This document shows positions 14,934 through 24,185 of a stretch of DNA of 64,000 nucleotides, piece by piece; position 1 is the stretch's first letter; each line of letters starts with the position of its first letter. This stretch comes from Lelliottia jeotgali (GTDB taxonomy: Bacteria > Pseudomonadota > Gammaproteobacteria > Enterobacterales > Enterobacteriaceae): positions 1,488,001 to 1,552,000 of the forward strand of contig CP018628.1 in assembly GCA_002271215.1 (NCBI GenBank). Direction: 5' to 3'. The notes under the pieces are model-generated. The model was not told where the DNA came from and ran no database searches. It saw only the letters and a program-made list of their open reading frames with translations. The translations under genes and the position numbers were made by a program.

Positions 14934-17366
14934 TTAAAGCGTATGCTCAGTACGGGCGATAATATCGTCCTGCGCATCCGGCGATAGGGCGGTGAAGAAT
15001 GCGGAATAGCCCGCGACGCGCACCACCAGGTCACGATACTGGTCAGGATGTTTCTTCGCTTCCAGCAGCGTCTCGCGCGACACGATGTTGTACTGAATAT
15101 GCCAGCCTTTATGCACCTCGAAGAAGGTGCGCAGGAGCACCATCAGTTTCTCGCGGTCTGAATCGTTTTCCAGCGTCGCCGGGTTCAGCTTCTGGTTCAG
15201 CAGCACGCCGCCCAGAATCGCCTCGGTTGGCAGTTTGCCGACCGAGCCAATCACCGCCGTTGGGCCGAGGTGATCGGTACCGGAAGCCGGACTTGCTCCT
15301 TCCGCCAGCGGCGTATGGGCCTTACGGCCGTCCGGCGTTGCCATCGTCGCTGCGCCAAACGGCACGTTCGCGGAGATAGACGACGTACCCGCGTAGTAAT
15401 TCCCGCCAATCGGACCGCGACCGTAGCGCGGGTTGTGATACTGCTTCAGCTCTTCAATATAGGTTTCATACGCACGGGCCAGCAGAAGATCCACGCTGTC
15501 ATCGTCGTTACCGTACTTCGGCGCGCCGTTGATCAAACGCTGGCGCAGCTGCTCATGAGTCAGACCGTCGTAGTCCTCTGCCAGCGCTTTCGCCAGCTGT
15601 TGCTGACCAATGGCTCCCTGTTCGAACACCAGTTTTTTCACCGCCGCCAGGCTGTTGCCGAGGTTGGCGATACCGACCTGCAAACCGGACACCCAGTCAT
15701 ATTTCGCGCCGCCTTGTTTGATGCTTTTTGCGCGTTCGATGCAGTCATCCACCAGCGCCGAGCACAGAATATCGTGGACGTTCTCCTCCAGCATGGTGTC
15801 GACCACGTACTCGATTTCGATCGATTTACGCGTGTAGTAACGGATCTGGTGATCCCAGGCTGCCATCACTTCGTCGAAGTTCTCGAAGTTACCCGCCGAC
15901 AGCGCTTTGTTCTGAGGCAGGAACACCTTGCCGCTGGTGGCATCGCGGCCACCTTCCATCGCTGCCAGCATCACGCGGGCGAAGTTGATAAAGCTCATGC
16001 CGGTGCAGCGATAGCCCCACTTGCCGCCGACGGCGGTTTCGATGCAGCCGATTGCCGCGTAATCGTAAGCGTCCTCTTTTTCGACGCCGAGTTTGATGAA
16101 CTCGGAGATAACAATTTCGTCGTTGTTAAACGCTGGCATCCCGAAGCCGCAGCGGATCACCTGTACGCAGGCGTCGAGGAAGTCGTTGCTCATCCCCGCG
16201 TGATAACGCACGCTCAGGTTTGGCTGGGTGGAGCGCAGACGACCGCAGGATTCCAGAATCGCATAGGAGAGCGGGTTGACCGCATCCATCGGCTCGCCGT
16301 TAACCAGTTTCTGCCCGCCGATAGTGACGTTCTGATACAGCGGGCTGCCCGCCGACGCTTTCGAGTGCGAGCCGGAGCGGATCTTGTTCACTTCCAGCAG
16401 CTTCAGCCAGCAGCTGTGCAGCAGTTCAATCGCCTGTTCACGACCGAGCGTGTTATTCAGCTCCACGTCACGGCGGTAAAACGGATAGAGATACTGGTCC
16501 ATACGTGCGAACGAAACCGAGTGGCCGTTGGACTCAATTTGCAGAATCAGCTGGATGAAATAGCACAGCTGCAACGCCTGCCAGAAGGTTTTTGGCGGCT
16601 CGTGGGCAATCACGTCGCAGTTTTCTGCCATTGCCAGCAGCTCGTTGCGGCGGCTTTCGCGGATCTCATTGCTCGCCATCTCACGTGCCAGGGCGGCAAA
16701 ACGCTGGATGTGCAGGCTGACCGCTTCCAGCACGATATCAATGGCTTTCAGGAACTGATCGCCGTGCAAATCTTCCAGCACGGTGAGGTTGATGCGAGTC
16801 CGGCGCTCGGCCACTTTGGCGCGCATGCCATCGAGGCCTTTTTCCAGCAGCAGCGGGAAGTTCACCGCCAGATGCGCATCGCCGGAGGTCATGTTGCCTT
16901 CGGCCTTGATGATGCCGGTTTCCAGCAGCCCTTTTTGTTCGTCGGTAAACATGCCGTAGCAGCGATCCTGCACCGTCTGGCCGCGCCACCACGGGCAGAC
17001 GTCGTGCAGTACGCGCTTGTTCTCTTCGCTCACCGCGAAGCCTGCGCCTGGACGGTCGGCCAGATCGTCGATCTCTTTTTCAATCCACGAGACAGTGTAT
17101 TCCGGGAAGATCGGCGCGGCGCGCACAACGCTTGCCTGGTTGCCGATAATCAGCTCGTCATGTTTGATCCAGATGGTGCGGTTGGCCAGATGATGGGCCA
17201 GCGCCAGGGCGCGACGCACCGGGATCGGTTTGTCCAGGTGCTGCTGGTACATTTCGGTGTAGTGCTGCGCGCGCTCGGTACAGACCGGCGGTTTCACGAT
17301 ATGCACCAGAGCGGTTTTGTGCGCCTTAATGCGGTCTGTCAGGGTGTTCAGATTCAGCTGTGTCAT
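14934..17366 (-). CDS. ybiW: Glycyl radical enzyme YbiW
   Basis: The 810-residue protein is an oxygen-sensitive glycyl radical enzyme. The radical site is the C-terminal RVAGYSAFF with the radical on G786; the active-site thiyl cysteine is C441 in GCIETAVGG, followed two residues later by E443, the C-x-E arrangement of the dehydratase-like branch rather than true pyruvate formate-lyase. It was long annotated as a putative pyruvate formate-lyase. I recall a report that the E. coli enzyme is a 1,5-anhydroglucitol-6-phosphate lyase feeding FsaA, which I cannot verify here. The gene starts four bases after ybiY, its activase, and they form an operon. Confidence 0.93.
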   Translation of the reverse strand: MTQLNLNTLTDRIKAHKTALVHIVKPPVCTERAQHYTEMYQQHLDKPIPVRRALALAHHLANRTIWIKHDELIIGNQASVVRAAPIFPEYTVSWIEKEIDDLADRPGAGFAVSEENKRVLHDVCPWWRGQTVQDRCYGMFTDEQKGLLETGIIKAEGNMTSGDAHLAVNFPLLLEKGLDGMRAKVAERRTRINLTVLEDLHGDQFLKAIDIVLEAVSLHIQRFAALAREMASNEIRESRRNELLAMAENCDVIAHEPPKTFWQALQLCYFIQLILQIESNGHSVSFARMDQYLYPFYRRDVELNNTLGREQAIELLHSCWLKLLEVNKIRSGSHSKASAGSPLYQNVTIGGQKLVNGEPMDAVNPLSYAILESCGRLRSTQPNLSVRYHAGMSNDFLDACVQVIRCGFGMPAFNNDEIVISEFIKLGVEKEDAYDYAAIGCIETAVGGKWGYRCTGMSFINFARVMLAAMEGGRDATSGKVFLPQNKALSAGNFENFDEVMAAWDHQIRYYTRKSIEIEYVVDTMLEENVHDILCSALVDDCIERAKSIKQGGAKYDWVSGLQVGIANLGNSLAAVKKLVFEQGAIGQQQLAKALAEDYDGLTHEQLRQRLINGAPKYGNDDDSVDLLLARAYETYIEELKQYHNPRYGRGPIGGNYYAGTSSISANVPFGAATMATPDGRKAHTPLAEGASPASGTDHLGPTAVIGSVGKLPTEAILGGVLLNQKLNPATLENDSDREKLMVLLRTFFEVHKGWHIQYNIVSRETLLEAKKHPDQYRDLVVRVAGYSAFFTALSPDAQDDIIARTEHTL

Positions 17367-17370
17367 AACA

Positions 17371-18270
17371 TTATCCTCGTAAGGTCGCAGTCAACCCATT
17401 CTGGGCCGCAAACTGTTGGGCAAAATCCAGTAACTCAGGGTTATCGAGCGGTTTGTCAGGGGCAGAGTAGGGAAGGCCGAGCAGGGTGTATTTGTTCATG
17501 CCAAGGGTGTGGTACGGCAAAAAGTGGATATCGCGGACGTTGAGTTCGTCGGCGGCGAAACGGGTGATGGCTTTAATCGAAGCTTCGTCGGCGTTAAAAC
17601 TCTGAATCAGCGGCACGCGGATGGTCAGCTGTTTTCCGGCGGCGGCCAGGCGTTTTAAATTTTCCAGGATGCGTTTTGCCGAGCCGTCGGTCCACTGTTT
17701 AAACACCTCGGCATCGACGTGTTTCAGGTCGGCGAGGAACAGATCAACATACGGCAAAGAGGGTTCGATATAACTCCACGGCACGTGCAGGCAGGTTTCA
17801 ACCGCGGTGTGAATGCCCTGTTCGTGGCTGGCTTTAAACAGCGAATGGGCAAGCTCCGGACTCATAAAGGGTTCGCCTCCGGAGAGCGTGATGCCACCGC
17901 CGCTGCGATCGTAAAAGGGTTTGTCGCGCAGGACAGTCGCCATAATGTCGGCCACCTGTTTTTCCTCGCCGCAGACCGTCAGCGCCTGGGTCGGGCAGCA
18001 GTCGGTGAGGGCGTCGAGATGGCTTTCGTTGAGTTTTTCGCGATGGATGATCAGTCCGTTCAGCGCACGGTCGATAATTCCCGGAACCGCCTGTTGGCAC
18101 AGGTCGCAGCCTTCGAGGCACAGACGCGCATCAAACAGCACATCTCGCGTGCGGGAGCGGCTTTCCGGGTTCTGGCACCAGCGGCAGCCGAGAGAGCAGC
18201 CCTTCAGGAACACCACGGTACGAATACCTGGGCCGTCGTGGGTGGAGTAACGCTGAATATTGAAGATCAT
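17371..18270 (-). CDS. ybiY: Radical SAM activating enzyme YbiY for YbiW
   Basis: YbiY uses S-adenosylmethionine and a [4Fe-4S] cluster to create the glycyl radical on its partner. The radical SAM motif CxxxCxxC is C25, C29 and C32. A ferredoxin-like insert with further cysteines (CLEGCDLC and DCCPTQAL) follows, as in activases of the glycerol-dehydratase type. SGGEPFM is the SAM-binding GGE motif. The length of 299 residues equals the E. coli protein. It has a GAGGCG ribosome binding site. Its promoter region, shared with divergent fsaA, carries palindrome C and an FNR-like site, fitting anaerobic expression. Confidence 0.94.
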   Translation of the reverse strand: MIFNIQRYSTHDGPGIRTVVFLKGCSLGCRWCQNPESRSRTRDVLFDARLCLEGCDLCQQAVPGIIDRALNGLIIHREKLNESHLDALTDCCPTQALTVCGEEKQVADIMATVLRDKPFYDRSGGGITLSGGEPFMSPELAHSLFKASHEQGIHTAVETCLHVPWSYIEPSLPYVDLFLADLKHVDAEVFKQWTDGSAKRILENLKRLAAAGKQLTIRVPLIQSFNADEASIKAITRFAADELNVRDIHFLPYHTLGMNKYTLLGLPYSAPDKPLDNPELLDFAQQFAAQNGLTATLRG

Positions 18271-18296
18271 ATTTTCGCCTCTTGTTGCGTATGAAG

Positions 18297-18302
18297 ATTA
18301 AA
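18297..18302 (-). promoter_or_regulatory. Candidate -10 of ybiY
   Basis: TTTAAT on the minus strand would place the transcript start near 18290, exactly 41.5 bp from the centre of the FNR-like site, the class II activator spacing. Confidence 0.45.
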
Positions 18303-18324
18303 TAACTTTCGAATGAAAGTTATT
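18301..18324. promoter_or_regulatory. Shared palindrome, copy C (between ybiY and fsaA)
   Basis: A perfect inverted repeat: arms AATAACTTTC (18301-18310) and GAAAGTTATT (18315-18324) around GAAT. Its core is identical to copies A and B. It overlaps the candidate -10 of ybiY and lies in the region shared with fsaA. Confidence 0.75.
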
Positions 18325-18338
18325 TTGATGTGCGTCAA
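18325..18338. promoter_or_regulatory. FNR-like site
   Basis: TTGATGTGCGTCAA matches the FNR consensus TTGAT-N4-ATCAA at nine of ten positions. It lies next to palindrome C, upstream of the oxygen-sensitive YbiY-YbiW system. Confidence 0.6.
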
Positions 18339-18396
18339 CTCTGAGGAAGGTTTTTACGTGGTAGTGTTACGGCAGGTTAATTTTGAGGGTGACATC

Positions 18397-19059
18397 ATGG
18401 AATTCTATCTCGACACATCTGACGTAGCCGCAGTCAAAAAACTGGCACGCATTTTCCCGTTAGCGGGCGTAACGACCAACCCAAGCATTGTCGCCGCCGG
18501 TAAAAAACCGCTGGACGTGTTGTTGCCAGAGCTGCACGACGCGCTTGGCGGAAATGGGCGTCTGTTCGCGCAGGTAATGGCGACCACCGCAGAAGGCATG
18601 GTGGAAGACGCCCGTAAGCTTCGCGCCATCATTAACGATCTGGTGGTGAAAGTGCCGGTCACGGCAGAAGGGCTTGCGGCGATCAAAATGCTGAAAGCGG
18701 AAGGCATTCCAACGCTCGGGACGGCGGTGTACAGCGCGGCGCAGGGGATGTTGTCGGCGTTAGCGGGTGCAGATTATGTCGCTCCGTACGTGAATCGCCT
18801 GGACGCGCAGGGTGGAGATGGAATTCAGACCGTGGTGGAACTTCAGCAGCTGTTAACGCTGCACGCCCCGCACGCCAAAGTGCTGGCCGCGAGCTTCAAG
18901 ACCCCGCGTCAGGCGCTGGACTGTATGCTGGCGGGTTGCGAGTCGATCACCTTGCCGCTGGACGTGGCGCAGCAGTTTATTACTTCTCCAGCGGTCGATG
19001 CGGCGGTGGTCAAGTTTGAGCAGGACTGGCAGAGTGCGTTTGGTCGTACGTCGATTTGA
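18397..19059 (+). CDS. fsaA: Fructose-6-phosphate aldolase FsaA
   Basis: FsaA is a class I aldolase of the transaldolase family that reversibly splits fructose 6-phosphate (or 1-deoxy analogues) into glyceraldehyde 3-phosphate and dihydroxyacetone (or hydroxyacetone). K85 in DLVVKVPVT is the Schiff-base lysine. The 220 residues match E. coli exactly. The ATG at 18397 is chosen because GAGGGT lies 7 bp upstream and the protein starts with the conserved MEFYLDTSD; an in-frame ATG at 18313 adds a non-conserved leader that lies within the regulatory region. It is divergent from ybiYW and shares their control region. Confidence 0.96.
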   Translation: MEFYLDTSDVAAVKKLARIFPLAGVTTNPSIVAAGKKPLDVLLPELHDALGGNGRLFAQVMATTAEGMVEDARKLRAIINDLVVKVPVTAEGLAAIKMLKAEGIPTLGTAVYSAAQGMLSALAGADYVAPYVNRLDAQGGDGIQTVVELQQLLTLHAPHAKVLAASFKTPRQALDCMLAGCESITLPLDVAQQFITSPAVDAAVVKFEQDWQSAFGRTSI

Positions 19060-19068
19060 TGCAAATAA

Positions 19069-19153
19069 GCCGGATGGCGCTAACGCTTATCCGGCCTACG
19101 GGTCCGAAGGTTTTTGTAGGCCGGGTAAGGCGAAGCCGCCACCCGGCTTTTTT
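19069..19153. repeat. Inverted REP pair ending in a T-run
   Basis: REPs at 19069-19100 and 19116-19147 face each other between the convergent fsaA and moeB genes; the second runs into seven T, so it may end fsaA transcription. Confidence 0.85.
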
Positions 19154-19904
19154 ATGAGTGACAGACATCGCACCCCGAATTGCGCATCAACTTCATCTCA
19201 CGAAACTGACAGGTCATCGCGTCGTACATCACGATTTTCCCGGCGGCCGGTGTGCCGTAATGCGCCAGCACTTTAATCGCTTCCATCGCCTGCAATGAAC
19301 CGATCACCCCGACCAGCGGCGCCATCACGCCCGCTTCCACGCAGGTGAGGGCATTCTCGCCAAACAGTCGGCTCAGACAGCGATAGCACGGTTCGCCATC
19401 CGCGTAGGTAAAGACGCTGATCTGTCCTTCCATACGAATCGCCGCCCCGGAAATCAGCGGCGTTTTATGGGCAAAACAGCCCGCGTTGAGCTGATTACGC
19501 ACGGTCACATTGTCGGTACAGTCGAGCACGATATGGTGCTGCGCGATTTGTGCGGACAGCGCCGCATCGTCGAGCATTGCATCGATAAGGGTAAACTGAA
19601 CGTTCGGGTTGATTCTCGCCAGTGCGTCGCGCGCCGAAACCACTTTCGGTTCGCCAATAGTCGCATCGCTGTGCAGCGTCTGGCGCTGTAAATTCGACAC
19701 CGACACGGTATCAAAATCCAGCAAGGTCATACTGCCGACGCCCGCCGCCGCCAGGTATTGCGCAGCGGCGCAGCCTAAACCACCCAGTCCGACGACCAGC
19801 ACGTTTGCCGCTTTCAGCGCCTCTTGCCCGTCGAAATCAAATCCGCGCAGGACGATCTGGCGGTTATAGCGCAGCATCTCCTGGTCGTTCAACTCCACCG
19901 CCAT
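19152..19904 (-). CDS. moeB: MoeB, adenylyltransferase for molybdopterin synthase sulfurtransfer
   Basis: MoeB adenylates the C-terminus of MoaD so that it can be thiocarboxylated during molybdenum cofactor synthesis. The E1-like nucleotide motif GLGGLGCAAAQ lies near residues 37-47, and zinc is held by the CYRC and CDVC pairs. At 250 residues it matches E. coli (249). The ATG at 19904 gives the conserved MAVELNDQEMLRYNRQI start; it follows the moeA stop by one base, so translation is probably coupled. Identification is secure. Confidence 0.96.
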   Translation of the reverse strand: MAVELNDQEMLRYNRQIVLRGFDFDGQEALKAANVLVVGLGGLGCAAAQYLAAAGVGSMTLLDFDTVSVSNLQRQTLHSDATIGEPKVVSARDALARINPNVQFTLIDAMLDDAALSAQIAQHHIVLDCTDNVTVRNQLNAGCFAHKTPLISGAAIRMEGQISVFTYADGEPCYRCLSRLFGENALTCVEAGVMAPLVGVIGSLQAMEAIKVLAHYGTPAAGKIVMYDAMTCQFREMKLMRNSGCDVCHS

Positions 19905-19905
19905 C

Positions 19906-21138
19906 TTAGCCTCCGAACAGATGGTTAAAGGCTTCGACCTCAACCCACTCACCGGCTTCGACATTCCCGCGCTCGCGCTCCAGCACGATGAAGCAGTTAC
20001 CCTGGCTGAACGAGCTAAAGATATGCGAGCCCTGATGTCCGGTGGTGCTCACTTCCAGCTCGCCGTTGGCATTACGTGCCAAAATGCCGCGCTGGAAATC
20101 CAGACGCCCTGGCGATTTCTTCAGCCTTGTCGCGGCACGCACGCGCTGACGAACGGGCAGGACTGATGCCGTGTCACCGGAGAGTTTCGCCAGCAGCGGC
20201 TGCACCAGCTGATAAAACGTCAGTGCCGCCGACACCGGATTGCCCGGCAGGCCGCAGAACCAGCTGTGTTCCAGTTTGCCAAAGGCAAAAGGTTTGCCTG
20301 GTTTGATCGCCAGTTTCCAGAAGCCGATTTCACCCAGCTCGTCGAGAATGGTTTTGGTGTAATCCGCTTCGCCGACGGAAACGCCGCCGGAGCTGATCAC
20401 TACGTCGGCGGATTTATCCGCTTCGATAAAGGCCGCGCGCAGTTTTTCCGGATCGTCCGGAATAATACCGAGGTTAATCACCTCGCAGCCCAGTTGCTCC
20501 AGCATCAAATGCACGGCCAGACGGTTGGTGTCGTAGATTTGCCCCGCCTGCAACGGCTGGCCCGGCAGCTGTAGCTCATCGCCGGTGGAGAACACCGCAA
20601 CGCGCACTTTGCGCGCCACGTCGATGTCAGGAATGCCGAGCGACGCCAGCACCGGCAGCTCCGCCACGGTCAGTTTTGTTCCGGCGGCGAAGACGGTCGC
20701 GCCCTGGGCGATATCTTCCCCGGCGCGGCGAATGTTCTGGTTCGCTTTGACGCTGGCGGTAAAGCGCACGCCAGCGTCGGTTTTTTCGGTCTCTTCTTGC
20801 ATCACCACCGCGTCGCAGCCGTCAGGCACCGGTGCGCCGGTCATGATGCGAATACAGGTACCCTTCGGCCACTCACCCAGGAAGGGCTGGCCGGCGAAGG
20901 CTTTTCCGGCAACCGGTAAGGCATTTCCCGCCTGAATATCCGCAAGGCGCACCGCGTAACCGTCCATCGCCGAATTATCAAACCCCGGCACATTAAGCGG
21001 AGAGACAACGTCACTGGCCAGCACGCGCCCAAAGCCGCGCAGCAAAGGCAGCGTTTCATGCTCTTTCAGCGGGGTGATTCTGTCGAGCATCTGTCCGAGT
21101 GCCGTTTCAAGCGGCATCAGTCCGGCGGTAAAATCCAT
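19906..21138 (-). CDS. moeA: MoeA, molybdopterin molybdenumtransferase
   Basis: MoeA inserts molybdate into adenylylated molybdopterin. The 410-residue protein has the expected domains, with the MPT-binding region around [17 protein letters not shown] and [14 protein letters not shown], and the GLPGNPVSA motif near residue 295. It is the first gene of moeAB and divergent from iaaA. Several molybdoenzymes are anaerobic respiratory proteins, and moeA in E. coli responds to anaerobiosis, but no clear FNR site was seen here. Confidence 0.96.
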   Translation of the reverse strand: MDFTAGLMPLETALGQMLDRITPLKEHETLPLLRGFGRVLASDVVSPLNVPGFDNSAMDGYAVRLADIQAGNALPVAGKAFAGQPFLGEWPKGTCIRIMTGAPVPDGCDAVVMQEETEKTDAGVRFTASVKANQNIRRAGEDIAQGATVFAAGTKLTVAELPVLASLGIPDIDVARKVRVAVFSTGDELQLPGQPLQAGQIYDTNRLAVHLMLEQLGCEVINLGIIPDDPEKLRAAFIEADKSADVVISSGGVSVGEADYTKTILDELGEIGFWKLAIKPGKPFAFGKLEHSWFCGLPGNPVSAALTFYQLVQPLLAKLSGDTASVLPVRQRVRAATRLKKSPGRLDFQRGILARNANGELEVSTTGHQGSHIFSSFSQGNCFIVLERERGNVEAGEWVEVEAFNHLFGG

Positions 21139-21336
21139 GAGTTACTCCTGCGGGATAGCGGCGAAAGTGGGCATTATGACAGAAAAGTGCTCTCAACTGT
21201 ATGACTCAACAGGCTTAGAGGGCCTTACCCTTTACATCACCCTTACGTCTTTCTATATTCAAAATTCATCTGAAGATCTAACCACGATAATGATATTTAT
21301 AGGAAAAGCAGCGCCTTTACGCTGATGGGTGATGAA

Positions 21337-22275
21337 ATGGGTAATGCGGTGATCGCAATTCACGGCGGCGCGGGGGCGATTACCCGAGCAAAGCTGAGTC
21401 CGGAGCAGGAAATTCGCTATGTTGATGCGCTGTCTGCGATTGTGGAAACGGGCCAACGGATGCTGGAGGCGGGCGAAAGCGCGCTGGATGTCGTCACTGA
21501 GGCGGTGCGTTTGCTGGAAGAGTGCCCGCTGTTTAACGCGGGCATTGGTTCGGTATTTACCCGCGACGAAACTCACGAGCTGGACGCCTGTGTGATGGAT
21601 GGAAACACCCTGAAAGCGGGCGCGGTGGCGGGTGTTAGTCATCTGCGCAATCCGATTCTGGCAGCGCGTATGGTGATGGAGCAAAGCCCGCACGTCCTGA
21701 TGATGGGCGCAGGGGCGGAGCAATTCGCAGCACAACACGGCATGGCGCTGGTGCCTGGCGATACCTTCTCGACGCCCGAGCGTTATCAGCAACTACTGGA
21801 AGCGCGCGACGCCGGGATAACCCAACTCGATCACGCGGCACCGCTGGATGAGAGCACCAAAATGGGCACCGTCGGTGCGGTGGCGCTGGATAAAGAGGGC
21901 AACCTCGCGGCAGCCACGTCGACCGGCGGTATGACTAACAAATTGCCTGGCCGGGTAGGGGACAGCCCTCTGCCGGGCGCGGGATGCTATGCCAATAACG
22001 CCAGCGTGGCGGTCTCCTGCACCGGCACCGGCGAAGTCTTTATTCGCACGCTGGCGGCGTATGACATCGCCGCGTTAATGGATTACGGTAATTTAAGCCT
22101 CGCAGAGGCCTGCGAGCGCGTGGTGATGGAAAAACTGCCTGCTCTCGGCGGCAGCGGTGGGCTGATTGCCGTCGATCGCGAAGGCAACATCGCGTTGCCG
22201 TTTAACAGTGAAGGGATGTATCGCGCGTGGGGTTACGCGGGTGATGCGCCATCAACGGGAATTTATCGTGAATAA
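21337..22275 (+). CDS. iaaA: Isoaspartyl peptidase/L-asparaginase IaaA
   Basis: This Ntn-hydrolase cleaves isoaspartyl dipeptides and has asparaginase activity. It matures by self-cleavage before T178 in KMGTVGAVALD, giving alpha and beta chains. The protein is 312 residues, like the E. coli enzyme. Three closely spaced ATGs (21325, 21332 out of frame, 21337) occur; 21337 is selected because it yields MGNAVIAIHGGAGA, the conserved start. The gene sits 11 bp before gsiA and belongs to the iaaA-gsiABCD operon, where it may process peptides or glutathione products brought in by the transporter. Confidence 0.95.
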   Translation: MGNAVIAIHGGAGAITRAKLSPEQEIRYVDALSAIVETGQRMLEAGESALDVVTEAVRLLEECPLFNAGIGSVFTRDETHELDACVMDGNTLKAGAVAGVSHLRNPILAARMVMEQSPHVLMMGAGAEQFAAQHGMALVPGDTFSTPERYQQLLEARDAGITQLDHAAPLDESTKMGTVGAVALDKEGNLAAATSTGGMTNKLPGRVGDSPLPGAGCYANNASVAVSCTGTGEVFIRTLAAYDIAALMDYGNLSLAEACERVVMEKLPALGGSGGLIAVDREGNIALPFNSEGMYRAWGYAGDAPSTGIYRE

Positions 22276-22286
22276 GGGGATGTTGA

Positions 22287-24152
22287 GTGCCGCACAGTAA
22301 CAGTCTGGATAGCCGGGAAGTTCTGGCCGTCCACAACCTGAATATTGCGTTTCAGGAAGAGCGGCGGCCTGTCCCGGCGGTAAAACAGCTTTCGTTCTCC
22401 CTTAAGCGAGGCGAGACGCTGGCAATTGTCGGTGAATCCGGTTCCGGTAAATCCGTCACGGCCCTCTCATTAATGCGTTTGCTGGAACAGGCGGGCGGGA
22501 TTATCGAGTGCGACAGTCTGCTGCTGCGTCGTCGCAATCAGCAGGTTATCGATCTGACCGAACTCAGCCAGTCGCAAATGCAGAGTGTGCGCGGCGCGGA
22601 CATGGCAATGATTTTCCAGGAACCGATGACCTCGCTGAACCCGGTATTTCCGGTGGGCGAACAAATTGCCGAGTCGATTCGATTGCATCAGGGACTCAAC
22701 CGCGAGCAGGCGCTGGCGGAAGCCAAACGCATGCTGGAACTGGTGCGTATTCCTGAAGCGCAAACCATCCTCGGGCGTTATCCGCATCAGCTTTCCGGCG
22801 GGATGCGCCAACGAGTGATGATCGCGATGGCGCTGTCGTGCCGTCCGGCGGTGCTGATTGCCGATGAACCGACTACCGCGCTGGATGTGACCATTCAGGC
22901 GCAGATCCTCCAGCTCATCAAAGTGCTGCAACAAGAGATGGATATGGGGGTGATTTTTATCACCCACGATATGGGCGTGGTGGCGGATATTGCCGACCGG
23001 GTGCTGGTGATGTACCAGGGCGAAGCCGTCGACACCGGCAGCGTGGAACAGATTTTTCATGCGCCGGAACATCCTTACACCAAAGCGCTGTTGGCGGCGG
23101 TGCCGCGACTGGGCGCGATGAACGGCAGCGATTTACCGCGCCGCTTCCCGCTGATTTCGCCTACCGTGGCGCAAAGTGAGGAAACCGAACAGGACACAGT
23201 GGTACCGGGCGAGCCGATTCTTAAGGTGCGCGATCTGGTGACCCGTTTCCCGCTGCGCGGCGGACTGCTGAACCGCGTGAAGCGCGAAGTGCACGCCGTC
23301 GAAAACGTCAGCTTTAATCTCTGGCCGGGCGAAACGCTGGCGCTGGTGGGCGAGTCCGGCTGTGGGAAATCCACCACTGGACGGGCATTGCTGAGGCTGG
23401 TGGAGTCGCAGGAAGGCAGCATTACCTTTAACGGTGAGCGCATCGACACCTTGCCCGCCAGTAAATTGCAGCCGCTGCGTCGTGACATTCAGTTTATTTT
23501 CCAGGACCCGTATGCGTCTCTCGATCCGCGCCAGACGGTCGGTTACTCGATCATGGAGCCGCTGCGGGTGCATGGCCTGCTGAAAGGTGAAGAGGGACAG
23601 CGTCGCGTCGCCTGGTTACTGGAACGAGTGGGATTAAAGCCGGAACATGCCTGGCGTTATCCGCACGAATTTTCCGGCGGGCAGCGTCAGCGCATCTGCA
23701 TTGCCCGCGCGCTGGCTCTCAATCCGAAAGTGGTGATTGCCGACGAATCCGTCTCGGCGCTGGATGTCTCTATTCGCGCGCAAATCATCAATTTGCTACT
23801 CGATCTCCAGCGCGAGCTGGGTATCGCGTTCTTATTTATCTCGCACGATATGGCGGTGGTGGAGCGCATCAGTCATCGCGTGGCGGTGATGTACATGGGG
23901 CAAATCGTCGAGATTGGCCCACGCCGCGCGGTGTTTGAAAACCCGCAGCATCCGTACACCCGCAAGCTGATGGCCGCCGTTCCGGTGGCCGATCCCGCGC
24001 ACCGCCACGGTCAGCGCGTGCTGTTGCAGGATGAAATGCCCGGCAATATTCGTAAACGCGGCGAGGCGACCGAACGTGTGGTTCTGCGCGAAGTTGGCCC
24101 CGGACATTTTGTGGCTCCGCCGCATCAAAATAATGCATTTTCACGCTTATAG
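22287..24152 (+). CDS. gsiA: GsiA, ATP-binding protein of the glutathione ABC importer
   Basis: GsiA powers import of glutathione and is a fusion of two ABC ATPase domains. The first has [16 protein letters not shown] and [12 protein letters not shown]; the second has [17 protein letters not shown] and [12 protein letters not shown], in which the usual EP is ES. Each domain ends in an oligopeptide-transporter C-terminal motif ([12 protein letters not shown] and [12 protein letters not shown]). It has 621 residues against 623 in E. coli. Translation starts at GTG 22287, which aligns with the E. coli MPHS start; AAGGGGATGTTGA precedes it. Confidence 0.95.
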   Translation: MPHSNSLDSREVLAVHNLNIAFQEERRPVPAVKQLSFSLKRGETLAIVGESGSGKSVTALSLMRLLEQAGGIIECDSLLLRRRNQQVIDLTELSQSQMQSVRGADMAMIFQEPMTSLNPVFPVGEQIAESIRLHQGLNREQALAEAKRMLELVRIPEAQTILGRYPHQLSGGMRQRVMIAMALSCRPAVLIADEPTTALDVTIQAQILQLIKVLQQEMDMGVIFITHDMGVVADIADRVLVMYQGEAVDTGSVEQIFHAPEHPYTKALLAAVPRLGAMNGSDLPRRFPLISPTVAQSEETEQDTVVPGEPILKVRDLVTRFPLRGGLLNRVKREVHAVENVSFNLWPGETLALVGESGCGKSTTGRALLRLVESQEGSITFNGERIDTLPASKLQPLRRDIQFIFQDPYASLDPRQTVGYSIMEPLRVHGLLKGEEGQRRVAWLLERVGLKPEHAWRYPHEFSGGQRQRICIARALALNPKVVIADESVSALDVSIRAQIINLLLDLQRELGIAFLFISHDMAVVERISHRVAVMYMGQIVEIGPRRAVFENPQHPYTRKLMAAVPVADPAHRHGQRVLLQDEMPGNIRKRGEATERVVLREVGPGHFVAPPHQNNAFSRL

Positions 24153-24185
24153 CCTTTGACAGACAGGGAACAACAGGAGAATACA

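Noticed and set aside
15270..17543. A 757-codon open frame antisense to ybiW, with similar long antisense frames over gsiB, the GH31 gene and ybiU
   Set aside because: They mirror the codon structure of well-identified genes on the other strand, have no recognisable domains and low-complexity composition; they are shadow frames.
21287..21304. GATAATGATATTTATAGG before iaaA as a Fur box
   Set aside because: Only the first two of three hexamers fit, and neither iaaA nor moeA is an expected iron-controlled gene.
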